DNA from: Ohtaekwangia sp.
GTDB lineage: Bacteria; Bacteroidota; Bacteroidia; Cytophagales; Cyclobacteriaceae
Reading direction: 5' to 3'
DNA: 64,000 nt
NCBI GenBank assembly: GCA_021155195.1
Contig: JAJNPV010000021.1
Span: 372,001-436,000 of the forward strand
Each line of letters opens with the position of its first letter. Positions within the stretch are counted from its first letter, which is position 1. The translations under genes and the position numbers were made by a program. This document shows positions 35,532 to 42,902 of this stretch, one piece after another. A model generated the notes under the pieces. It did not search any database. It was not told the DNA's origin and worked only from the letters and a program-made list of their open reading frames with translations.

Positions 35532-36725
35532 ATGAGAGCCATTATTTTTTCACTTCTTATCCTCATCGCCACAGGAGCAGCCTTTGCGCAGACTTTCCAA
35601 ACTAACGGAAATTGGAATACAGCTGCCAATTGGAGCCCGGCTGCAGTCCCAAGTGGTACAGGCACAAACGTTACTCTTAGCGCCAATCCATCGCTCAATT
35701 CGGGGTCGAATAATATAATTGGTAATATCTCAGCGAACAATGGCGTTCAGATTACGGTGAATGCAAACGGAAAGCTCACACTAGGATCAGCCGCCCTTTT
35801 CGGGGGTGGTACCAAAAAAAGTTTGACATTTAATAATAACGGAACACTTCAAGTAAATAGTGGTAGCCCAGCGGGAGTATTGGAAATCTGGGGAGATCTA
35901 ATTGTAAATAATAATCTTCAAGTGCAGATAACAGGTACCCTGATTGTGCATGGGAATATTGTAATGAATAACAACGCACAGATACAGGTTTCAGGAGGGG
36001 GTGATATTACTGTTGGCGGAAACGTTTCAGGAGGAAATAACGCGCAAATACAGGTTTCCGGATCAGGAAGTACATTGAGTGTTGGTGGTTCTATAGCACT
36101 TGGCAATGGAGGTCAGATCCAAACTTCTGGTGGTGGTGTTATCACCGCAGCTAGTTGTTCCTGTTCAGGGTGTTCGTCTCAATGTGGTGCATTACCGGTT
36201 ACATTAATTTCATTTAATGTTCGTGCTGCCTCGGATAAAGTGATACTAAATTGGGCTACTGGTACTGAACTTAATTTTGATTATTTCTCTATCGAAAGAT
36301 CGGAAGATGGTTTTAGCTTTTCTGAACTGGCTCAGGTTAAAGGTCATGGAACTTCCAATGAACGTCATGATTATTCATATGAGGACAGCTTTCCTTTTAC
36401 TGGCAAATCCTATTATAGGATCACTACCGTTGACTTTGATGGTTACACCGAAACGTTTAATATTCTTGCAGTCAATTATAGCGGAGAAAAGCTAGTTAGA
36501 GTATTTCCTAATCCGGTTATCGATGGCAAACTCACAGTTGAATTGACTTTCAGCCCTACAGAAGAGTTAACTTTTATTTTAACCGATTTAAACGGGACTG
36601 AAAAAGGAAGATATAACATGCGCAAACGTAAGGCAACCTTTCAAATTGAACTAAGTTCAGGAACCTACCTGGCGAAAATCTCAACAGTTGGTATTAGTAA
36701 GGTGATTAGGGTAATTGTCCGCTAA
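35532..36725 (+). CDS. Exported beta-repeat protein with type IX sorting tail (paralogue 2)
   Basis: Started at ATG 35532 the protein is 397 residues with a clear signal peptide (MRAIIFSLLILIATGAAFAQ). Upstream in-frame codons give a non-signal extension and are not used. The repeat region (about 40-205) carries regular units such as GTLIVHGNIVMNNNAQIQVSGG and GNVSGGNNAQIQVSGSG, more regular than in the first copy. It is followed by a CSCSGCSSQCG cysteine cluster, ALPVTLISFNV and the sorting domain (VFPNPVIDG, then FILTDLNGTEKGRY and SGTYLAKIST). It should be exported through SprA. The repeats suggest a beta-solenoid surface protein; the ligand is unknown. Confidence 0.88.
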   Translation: MRAIIFSLLILIATGAAFAQTFQTNGNWNTAANWSPAAVPSGTGTNVTLSANPSLNSGSNNIIGNISANNGVQITVNANGKLTLGSAALFGGGTKKSLTFNNNGTLQVNSGSPAGVLEIWGDLIVNNNLQVQITGTLIVHGNIVMNNNAQIQVSGGGDITVGGNVSGGNNAQIQVSGSGSTLSVGGSIALGNGGQIQTSGGGVITAASCSCSGCSSQCGALPVTLISFNVRAASDKVILNWATGTELNFDYFSIERSEDGFSFSELAQVKGHGTSNERHDYSYEDSFPFTGKSYYRITTVDFDGYTETFNILAVNYSGEKLVRVFPNPVIDGKLTVELTFSPTEELTFILTDLNGTEKGRYNMRKRKATFQIELSSGTYLAKISTVGISKVIRVIVR

Positions 36726-36739
36726 AAGTTAATGCTTTG

Positions 36740-37705
36740 TCATGTGAGTAGAAGTAACTCCGGATGCGCTTGAAGGTTTGTTAAAATATCAGCAGTCATT
36801 TCTTCCAACCCAAATTGATGCTTCCAACCCCAATCCTGGCGGGCAGGTGAGTCATCAATAGACTTTGGCCACGAGTCAGCAATCGCTTGACGAAAATCTG
36901 GTTTGTAGGTAATCGTAAATTCAGGAATATGTTTTTTAATCGTTGACGCAACTTGTGCGGGACAAAAACTCATGGCCCCAATATTATAGCTTGAACGAAT
37001 CTTCACTTTCTCAGCGGGTGCTTCCATTAAATCAAGCGTAGCTTTTACTGCATCATCCATATACATCATGGGTAAATAGGTATCCGCAGCAAGAAATGAT
37101 TCATATTTTTTTTCTTTCAACGCCTTGAAATAAATATCAACGGCATAATCGGTGGTGCCGCCACCGGGTGGTGTTTTATACCCGATCAATCCAGGGTACC
37201 GGAGACTCCGCACATCAACTCCATATCTTCTGAAATAATATTCGCACCAAAGTTCGCCCGCCAGTTTAGTGATTCCATACACAGTAGTTGGATCCATAAT
37301 CGTATCCTGTGGAGTATTTTGTTTTGGTGTTGTGGGTCCAAATGCAGCAATGGAACTAGGCCAATAGATTTTATCGAGTTTGAGTTCTTGTGCTGCTTCC
37401 AACACAAAGAGTAAACTTTCCATATTCAACTTCCAGGCCCATCGTGGATCTTTTTCACCTGTCGCGGAAAGCAAAGCCGCAAGATGATAGATTTGAGTGA
37501 TCTCATGTTTGCGAAGCAACTCAAAAAGCCGATCGCGTTGCATCACATCAAATTTTTCGTAGGGACCTTCTTTTAAAATGCCTTGTGCATCTTTTATATC
37601 TGAGGCCACCACATTGTCATGACCATGTATTTTCCTGAGCCCTAGTGTAAGTTCCGAACCCAATTGCCCTCCGGCTCCAATTAGCAATACTTTTGTTTTC
37701 TTCAT
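36740..37705 (-). CDS. L-threonine 3-dehydrogenase, SDR/epimerase type
   Basis: The 321-residue extended SDR has the dinucleotide motif LIGAGGQLGSEL (residues 7-18) and the catalytic Tyr/Lys in VYGITKLAGE. The diagnostic segment YPGLIGYKTPPGGGTTDYAVDI is characteristic of the non-zinc threonine dehydrogenases seen in Flavobacterium and Cytophaga relatives. It oxidises L-threonine to 2-amino-3-ketobutyrate with NAD+. The partner enzyme, 2-amino-3-ketobutyrate CoA ligase, is encoded 2.3 kb away at 40028, beyond a hydrolase gene. The pair yields glycine and acetyl-CoA. Confidence 0.9.
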   Translation of the reverse strand: MKKTKVLLIGAGGQLGSELTLGLRKIHGHDNVVASDIKDAQGILKEGPYEKFDVMQRDRLFELLRKHEITQIYHLAALLSATGEKDPRWAWKLNMESLLFVLEAAQELKLDKIYWPSSIAAFGPTTPKQNTPQDTIMDPTTVYGITKLAGELWCEYYFRRYGVDVRSLRYPGLIGYKTPPGGGTTDYAVDIYFKALKEKKYESFLAADTYLPMMYMDDAVKATLDLMEAPAEKVKIRSSYNIGAMSFCPAQVASTIKKHIPEFTITYKPDFRQAIADSWPKSIDDSPARQDWGWKHQFGLEEMTADILTNLQAHPELLLLT

Positions 37706-37733
37706 GCGAAAAAATATCGGTGCGAAGATATAA

Positions 37734-37759
37734 AAGTCTCCCGAGTTCTCGGGAGACTT
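37734..37759 (-). terminator. Intrinsic terminator downstream of the CocE-like gene
   Basis: A perfect 12-bp inverted repeat (AAGTCTCCCGAG at 37734-37745 with CTCGGGAGACTT at 37748-37759) has a minimal loop. On the minus strand it is followed by TTATATCTT. It lies downstream of the hydrolase gene that ends at 37778 and upstream of tdh. Confidence 0.85.
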
Positions 37760-37777
37760 CCATGTAAAGGATGCGAA

Positions 37778-39649
37778 TTACTTCTTCACTTTTACAATAG
37801 GTAGTCGGATGCTGCTTGGATATTGAGAAGCATGATGAATTTTATTGTGAGCAATTTTTCCTACCGACTCATCATAGTTTTTCCCACCTGTATTTAGATT
37901 GCGATCGAAGCGCGGAAAATTGCTACTCGATATTTCAATCCGGATACGATGCCCTTTTTCAAAATAATTACTGGTGGACATTGGCGTTAATTCAACCTTA
38001 TACACTTTACCTTGCTCCATAAATACTTCTTTGTCGTAGCCTTCGCGGTAACGCACACGCTGTATGGTTTCATCCAAGTTATATGCTTTGCCATCTGGGT
38101 ACACATCAATCACCTTAATCGTAAAGTCAGTATCCTTTGCATCGGACGAAACAAATAAAGTAGATTCAATAAATCCACTTACTTCTACACCTTCTGTCAA
38201 AGGTTCAGTTGTGTACACTAAAATATCTTCTCGCTTTTCCATTTCCTGTTGATCGAATGCCCCGCCCTGTATAGCGGTACCGGTACAACATACATTACCA
38301 CCATAGGATATCACCGGATTCATCGGATCGTATGTAAATGAATCCGGATTGTCTTTCGATGGTTTTTTGGTCACGAGTTTTCCATTTCCATTTAATGTAT
38401 TTGCCTGACCTTTGCTATCAAGATAATAAGAAGTCATAACAGCATTAGCAGGCGGCCACACATCTGAGGTCTGCCATTTGTTTGACCCCATCGTATAGTA
38501 ACGCACCTTAGGCATATCTTTTAGCGGTTCGCCTTTAAGCCAATGATCGAACCATCCGTAAACCAATTCATTGTAATCTAACCGCGCATCGCCCACACTA
38601 CGCTCACCCACAATGGTATTTTCAGTTGCACGTGTGTACGCACAATGTAACGTAGGCGCAATAACCAAGTATTGACTATCGCGCACTTTTGGATCCTTCG
38701 CGTTTTTTCTTACATGATTGTATAACTCAATGTTAGGACTAGAAGAAACATCGTACCACGATACAAACCAAAAACTTGGAGTATTGAAGGGCATGTTGTC
38801 GTGGTATAATCCACCCTCATACCAGGCGGGATCATTGGGTGTGCGCCTCACCATTTTTTCGTAAACACCTACGGGACCATCTTGTGCTTTAATAATATCC
38901 TGAGTGGGCAAATGACTTAACCCTTCTTTCCAATCTACTTTAGGATAACGTGGAGCCATATCATAAAATTTTTGAATGCGTTGCAAATCTTGCTGACTTA
39001 CATTGGCTGGCAAATTTGGTTTAGCTACATCATGTTGAGTGCCATAAAGCCAAGCCGCAAAAAGCATCTGTACGGCACCGCCCCGATACCAATTGCCTTG
39101 TTCGTAATATTTACCTAAACGGCCTACTCCTGCACCAAAACTCTGAGGAACCATTGCGGCTAATGCCGGATGCTCCAACGATGCAACGGCCATTTGCCAC
39201 TCTGCGGTAGACGAGCAACCTAGCAAGCCAATTTTCCCATTGCTCCAACTTTGCTTTGTCATCCAGTCGAAAGCATCATAGCCATCTGTGAGTGGAGTAC
39301 CTAAAATATCCCATTCTCCTTCACTAAAGAAACGGCCGCGTTCATTTTGTACTACGTATACATATCCTCTGTTTACAACATCTAATGCAGTTTGCAGAGA
39401 TCGTGTTACCAATTCACCATCGCGATAGCTATTAAAGTTGTATGGTGTGCGAGAAAAAATAACCGGATACTTGCCATCTCCTTTCGGACGATAAATGTCC
39501 GTAGCGAGGCGAATACTATCACGCATCGGCATCATTACCTTCTGTTCCACCACAGCAACTTTTTTCAGTTGCTCCAGTATGTTTTCTTTTTCCTGCGCAT
39601 AGCCTGCTGCATAGCAAAGCATGACTACGCAAAGCATTTTAAGTTTCAT
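37778..39649 (-). CDS. Exported CocE/NonD family hydrolase (X-Pro dipeptidyl-peptidase-like)
   Basis: The 623-residue protein has a signal peptide (KMLCVVMLCYAAGYAQ). The N-terminal alpha/beta-hydrolase segment has MPMRDSIRLATDIYRP (residues about 41-56) and the Tyr region IFSRTPYNF. The nucleophile elbow is GLLGCSSTAEWQ (about 139-150), a variant of the usual G-x-S-Y. The C-terminal jelly-roll domain (about 430-620) includes FEKGHRIRIEISSSNFPRFDRNLNTG, a hallmark of the CocE/S15 group. It should hydrolyse an ester or acyl-peptide bond outside the inner membrane; the substrate cannot be inferred. Its upstream region is about 120 bp divergent from the kbl operon. Confidence 0.88.
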   Translation of the reverse strand: MKLKMLCVVMLCYAAGYAQEKENILEQLKKVAVVEQKVMMPMRDSIRLATDIYRPKGDGKYPVIFSRTPYNFNSYRDGELVTRSLQTALDVVNRGYVYVVQNERGRFFSEGEWDILGTPLTDGYDAFDWMTKQSWSNGKIGLLGCSSTAEWQMAVASLEHPALAAMVPQSFGAGVGRLGKYYEQGNWYRGGAVQMLFAAWLYGTQHDVAKPNLPANVSQQDLQRIQKFYDMAPRYPKVDWKEGLSHLPTQDIIKAQDGPVGVYEKMVRRTPNDPAWYEGGLYHDNMPFNTPSFWFVSWYDVSSSPNIELYNHVRKNAKDPKVRDSQYLVIAPTLHCAYTRATENTIVGERSVGDARLDYNELVYGWFDHWLKGEPLKDMPKVRYYTMGSNKWQTSDVWPPANAVMTSYYLDSKGQANTLNGNGKLVTKKPSKDNPDSFTYDPMNPVISYGGNVCCTGTAIQGGAFDQQEMEKREDILVYTTEPLTEGVEVSGFIESTLFVSSDAKDTDFTIKVIDVYPDGKAYNLDETIQRVRYREGYDKEVFMEQGKVYKVELTPMSTSNYFEKGHRIRIEISSSNFPRFDRNLNTGGKNYDESVGKIAHNKIHHASQYPSSIRLPIVKVKK

Positions 39650-39735
39650 ATTTCACATTGTTAAAATGTACATGTTAAGATATTGAATGATTTGGGCTAT
39701 TTTAGGTTAAATAATTATGATCGGTAATTGGGAGG

Positions 39736-39770
39736 TTTGAACATCGCCACACTTAAATTTTATAATTTTG
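39736..39770 (+). promoter_or_regulatory. Promoter for the small gene/kbl operon
   Basis: TTTG (39736-39739) and TAATTTTG (39763-39770) match the Bacteroidota -33 and -7 elements with a 23-bp spacer. A start 4 nt after the -7 box falls on the A of the ATG at 39774, predicting a leaderless message. Confidence 0.55.
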
Positions 39771-39773
39771 CCT

Positions 39774-40025
39774 ATGACTTTTGAAGAGTATCTGCTCAAA
39801 AAGAAAATAGATTCAGCGGCCTTTAAGCTGGCTGAACCTGCGCAGTGGCAAGAGTGGCGTGCACTTTTTGAATCCATGAGTGAAGCAAGTTTTACGGCAC
39901 AAAAACTTTATCTGATCAACCCAACCCGAAGAAAGTATTTATTAAAAGAGGAGTTGATCGAAAAACAAAAGTCTGCTCCTGCTGTTGCAAAACCTGTCAT
40001 GAGACCCAAACCGAAAATGAACTAG
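39774..40025 (+). CDS. Small conserved-looking hypothetical protein upstream of kbl
   Basis: The 83-residue cytoplasmic protein (start ATG 39774, MTFEEYLLKKKI) has a mostly helical charged body with Trp-Gln-Glu-Trp in PAQWQEWRALFESM and a C-terminal Pro/Lys/Ala tail (KPVMRPKPKMN). A TTG six bases before would overlap the -7 box and is not used. Two bases separate its stop from kbl, so it is the first gene of the kbl transcript and may modulate KBL or act as a chaperone-like adaptor. The family is not recognised. Confidence 0.72.
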   Translation: MTFEEYLLKKKIDSAAFKLAEPAQWQEWRALFESMSEASFTAQKLYLINPTRRKYLLKEELIEKQKSAPAVAKPVMRPKPKMN

Positions 40026-40027
40026 CT

Positions 40028-41224
40028 ATGTATAAGAGACTAAAACCTGTATTAGAAAAAGAACTTGACTCCATTCGTGAAGCCGGACTTTTTAAGAAAG
40101 AAAGAATTATTACTACCCCACAAGGAGCCGACATAAAAATACAAGATGGCAGAGAGGTTATAAACTTTTGTGCGAATAACTATCTCGGTTTGTCATCGCA
40201 CCCACGAGTAATCGAAGCAGCCAAGCGCACGATAGATACACATGGATTTGGAATGTCGTCTGTTCGGTTTATCTGTGGTACGCAGGATATCCACAAAGAA
40301 CTTGAAAAAAAGATTTCTGATTTTCTGGGCACAGAGGACACTATACTATATGCCGCAGCCTTTGATGCAAATGGCGGAGTGTTTGAACCTTTGCTTGGCG
40401 AGAAAGATGCTATTATCTCTGACGAGTTGAATCATGCCTCTATCATCGATGGCGTTCGCTTATGCAAAGCCATGCGTTATCGATACAAGCACAACGACAT
40501 GGCAGACTTGAAAGTGCAATTGGAAGATGCGCGCAAAGCCGGAGCCAATCAGATTATTATTGTTACGGATGGTGCTTTCTCTATGGATGGGACCATTGCG
40601 CAGTTAGATAAGATTTGTGATTTGGCAGATGAGTTTGAAGCGTTGGTGATGACGGATGAATGTCATTCGTCAGGTTTTATTGGCAAGACCGGTCGTGGTG
40701 TGCCTGAATATTGTGGTGTGATGGATCGCGTTGACATTGTTACCGGAACATTGGGTAAGGCTTTGGGCGGAGCATCCGGTGGATTTACGTCTGGACGCAA
40801 AGAAATTATTGAATTGCTTCGTCAGCGTTCAAGACCTTATTTGTTTTCAAACACCTTAGCACCTTCTATTACGGGTGCATCGATCGAAGTATTTAACATG
40901 CTTTCGGAAACTACCGCGTTGCGCGATAAGTTGGAGAAGAGTACAAGATACTTCCGTGATAAAATGACAGCCGCAGGTTTTGATATCAAGCCTGGCATTC
41001 ATCCCATTGTACCGATTATGTTATATGAAGCTCCGCTGGCTCAAAAGTTTGCTGAGCGCTTGCTTGAGAAAGGAATTTATGTGATTGGATTCTTCTTTCC
41101 TGTGGTAGCTAAGGGAAAGGCGCGCATTCGCGTACAAATTTCGGCTGCACATGAGCAACATCATTTAGATAAAGCGATTCAAGCCTTTACTGAAGTGGGG
41201 AAAGAGTTGGGGGTGTTGAAGTAG
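40028..41224 (+). CDS. kbl: Glycine C-acetyltransferase (2-amino-3-ketobutyrate CoA ligase)
   Basis: The 398-residue PLP enzyme of the alpha-oxoamine synthase family has the PLP lysine at Lys244 in GTLGKALGGASGG, the same residue number as in E. coli KBL. NFCANNYLGLSSHP and MTDECHSSGFIGKTGRG are further family landmarks. It splits 2-amino-3-ketobutyrate with CoA into glycine and acetyl-CoA, completing the threonine dehydrogenase pathway whose first enzyme is encoded at 36740-37705. BioF and serine palmitoyltransferase are relatives, but the neighbouring tdh and overall similarity favour KBL. Confidence 0.94.
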   Translation: MYKRLKPVLEKELDSIREAGLFKKERIITTPQGADIKIQDGREVINFCANNYLGLSSHPRVIEAAKRTIDTHGFGMSSVRFICGTQDIHKELEKKISDFLGTEDTILYAAAFDANGGVFEPLLGEKDAIISDELNHASIIDGVRLCKAMRYRYKHNDMADLKVQLEDARKAGANQIIIVTDGAFSMDGTIAQLDKICDLADEFEALVMTDECHSSGFIGKTGRGVPEYCGVMDRVDIVTGTLGKALGGASGGFTSGRKEIIELLRQRSRPYLFSNTLAPSITGASIEVFNMLSETTALRDKLEKSTRYFRDKMTAAGFDIKPGIHPIVPIMLYEAPLAQKFAERLLEKGIYVIGFFFPVVAKGKARIRVQISAAHEQHHLDKAIQAFTEVGKELGVLK

Positions 41225-41225
41225 C

Positions 41226-42122
41226 ATGAGAGTTCTAATCATCATATTAACTCTAACAATCACAGGAAGTTCATCTGCTCAAACGCTTTATCCATTTCAG
41301 GTTCTTTATGCAGAGAATGCCAAATTGAGTGATGGTAAAATCTTGAAGAGTATGGATATGGTTTCTGATAAAGAAACCATTAAAATTAGTGAAGGAGGAT
41401 ATCTTGCTTTGGTTCATGATACCGGGTTTCCGATTGAATTCAAAAAAGATACAATCCTTGCGGTATCAACATTAAACTCTGCTTTAAGTGTTCCCGAAAC
41501 CAGGAAAAGAAAAAAAAGAGGAGTTACAGCAAGAAGGTTTGATAATGGTATGGGACTGGATTTTCTTTTAATTACAAATATTGTGACTGCCAATAAAAGA
41601 AGACTAGATCGCACAGGGGGGTGTCATGATTGCAATACTGATATGGAGCTAATCTATCCTCCGTTTACAAATAATTTTGTTTACAGTTCGGAGGATCTTT
41701 GCTTAAGATGGAAACCTTCTGAGGTTAACGAATACATGTTAGAGATTCGAAGTTTCTTTGACAAAAAATTAATTGATAGAATAAAAACAGAGATTAATGA
41801 AACTCAAATCTCTTCAGAGAAGGTTAATAAATATTTTAAAGATGAAAAGATTATTGAACTCAGAATAGAAGATGAGAAGAATGGAAAAGTTTCAAACGAA
41901 GTATTCATCAGTAAATTTTTCTCAAAAAAGATCGATTATCCATATCCCTGCAATCTTACTAATCCTTCAGCAGCCCTTATGGCTGGGTATTACCTTGAAA
42001 CGTCACAATTTGGTTACTATGCTAGTGAAGCCGAAGAATATTATTTATTGGCCACTAAACTATCTTCAAAAAAATTCTATCAGGATATGCTGGCTAACTA
42101 TTATACCAGACAGGGTCAATAA
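41226..42122 (+). CDS. Exported hypothetical protein following kbl
   Basis: The 298-residue protein has a signal peptide (MRVLIIILTLTITGSSSAQ). Its N-terminal half is beta-rich (TLYPFQVLYAENAKLSDGKIL, ISEGGYLALVHDTGFPIEF), followed by a Lys/Arg-rich patch (ETRKRKKRG), a GGCHDCN cysteine pair and a C-terminal Ig-like or helical region ending in a short TPR-like helix pair (SEAEEYYLLATKLSSKKFYQDMLANYYTRQGQ). The start lies 1 bp after the kbl stop, so it is in the same transcript or uses coupled translation. I do not recognise a family. Residues about 30-60 resemble the FecR-like or SH3-like region of sensor proteins only weakly. Confidence 0.7.
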   Translation: MRVLIIILTLTITGSSSAQTLYPFQVLYAENAKLSDGKILKSMDMVSDKETIKISEGGYLALVHDTGFPIEFKKDTILAVSTLNSALSVPETRKRKKRGVTARRFDNGMGLDFLLITNIVTANKRRLDRTGGCHDCNTDMELIYPPFTNNFVYSSEDLCLRWKPSEVNEYMLEIRSFFDKKLIDRIKTEINETQISSEKVNKYFKDEKIIELRIEDEKNGKVSNEVFISKFFSKKIDYPYPCNLTNPSAALMAGYYLETSQFGYYASEAEEYYLLATKLSSKKFYQDMLANYYTRQGQ

Positions 42123-42160
42123 GGCATAAACTATCTTGCTGAATCTTATTATCTTTAATT

Positions 42161-42331
42161 ATGAATACTCTAACTATTGATAAGAAAAAATTTGTGGTTA
42201 TAAGCCAGGAAGAGTATGAAACGCTCGTGACAAAGGCTGCTCGTAAAACACCTCTAGCGAAAAAGATGAGTTTAGCCAAAGGGAAAAGAATGGCCTATAA
42301 ACTAATTGATAAGTGGACAAAAGGTGAGTAA
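42161..42331 (+). CDS. Small antitoxin-like protein (56 aa)
   Basis: This is a short gene of 56 codons (ATG 42161 to TAA 42331). The product reads MNTLTIDKKKFVVISQEEYE, then ETLVTKAARKTPLAKKMSL, then AKGKRMAYKLIDKWTKGE. The VISQEEYETL beginning resembles the DNA-binding half of Phd/RelB-like antitoxins, and the basic Lys-rich tail resembles toxin-binding segments. No toxin-like ORF follows; the next gene, 20 bp downstream, is convergent and encodes a membrane protein. It is probably an orphan antitoxin or a small regulator. Confidence 0.55.
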   Translation: MNTLTIDKKKFVVISQEEYETLVTKAARKTPLAKKMSLAKGKRMAYKLIDKWTKGE

Positions 42332-42350
42332 CAATACTCAAAAGCCACTC

Positions 42351-42776
42351 TCATCTCACCTTCTTCGGTATCAAATCCGAATTTTCCGAAGAGAGCCCCA
42401 GCAACGTAGCTGTACTTTGCGTTGACAAAAAATAAATTTTGCTCTTGCCTTTCAGCTTGAGACTATACATGTTTAAGTAGGGAATAAACTTCAACCGCTT
42501 CACATCCTCCCAATCGTAACTTTTCACTTTCGTGGGATTGATTACTTCAATTTTCTTTTTGCTGAGCGCTACCCGTTTGATCCTTTTTGAGATCAACATG
42601 TGCAACGAGAAAAAAATCATGGCGACTGTAAACAAGGCAAAGGCTACAAATCTTGTTTTAGGTGAAGTGCCTAACTGCGTAAACATGAGTATGGCGGCCA
42701 GCCCTTGAAGCGCACTAAGCGCAAGAAAAAAATACCTGGCCAAATAAAACTTAATCGGACTCGCCTCTTCCATCAA
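42351..42776 (-). CDS. Small membrane protein with PH-like C-terminal domain
   Basis: The 141-residue protein has two hydrophobic helices near residues 10-32 and 43-63, followed by a soluble beta-rich domain (IKRVALSKKKIEVINPTKVKSYDWEDVKRLKFIPYLNMYSLKLKGKSKIYFL). The pattern of basic strand, EVINP turn and WEDVKRL strand fits the bacterial PH (bPH) domain family of membrane proteins. Function is unknown. It is transcribed from the same strand as the caspase gene but starts 127 bp after that gene ends, with a dyad repeat between them. Confidence 0.72.
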   Translation of the reverse strand: MMEEASPIKFYLARYFFLALSALQGLAAILMFTQLGTSPKTRFVAFALFTVAMIFFSLHMLISKRIKRVALSKKKIEVINPTKVKSYDWEDVKRLKFIPYLNMYSLKLKGKSKIYFLSTQSTATLLGLSSENSDLIPKKVR

Positions 42777-42832
42777 TATTGTTTAGTTGAACTATATTAC
42801 GAAGTTATGAAATATAGAAAGGAAATAAAAAA

Positions 42833-42894
42833 GTAGGCAGTTAGCGGTAGGCAGCAAGCAGTTGATGTCATCCTGCCTACTGAACTCTGCCTAC
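42833..42894. repeat. Four-armed dyad of GTAGGCAG / CTGCCTAC
   Basis: Two copies of GTAGGCAG start at 42833 and 42847, and two of CTGCCTAC at 42873 and 42887. Spacing within each pair is 14 bp. The arms can fold into a long hairpin between the caspase gene stop and the membrane-protein start. A lone CTGCCTAC copy lies at 8503-8510. A terminator role for the caspase gene is possible. Confidence 0.75.
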
Positions 42895-42902
42895 TGCTAT
42901 AC

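Noticed and set aside
42833..42894. Repeats considered as a CRISPR array
   Set aside because: Only two direct and two inverted 8-bp arms exist, with no constant repeats of CRISPR length, no spacers and no cas genes.
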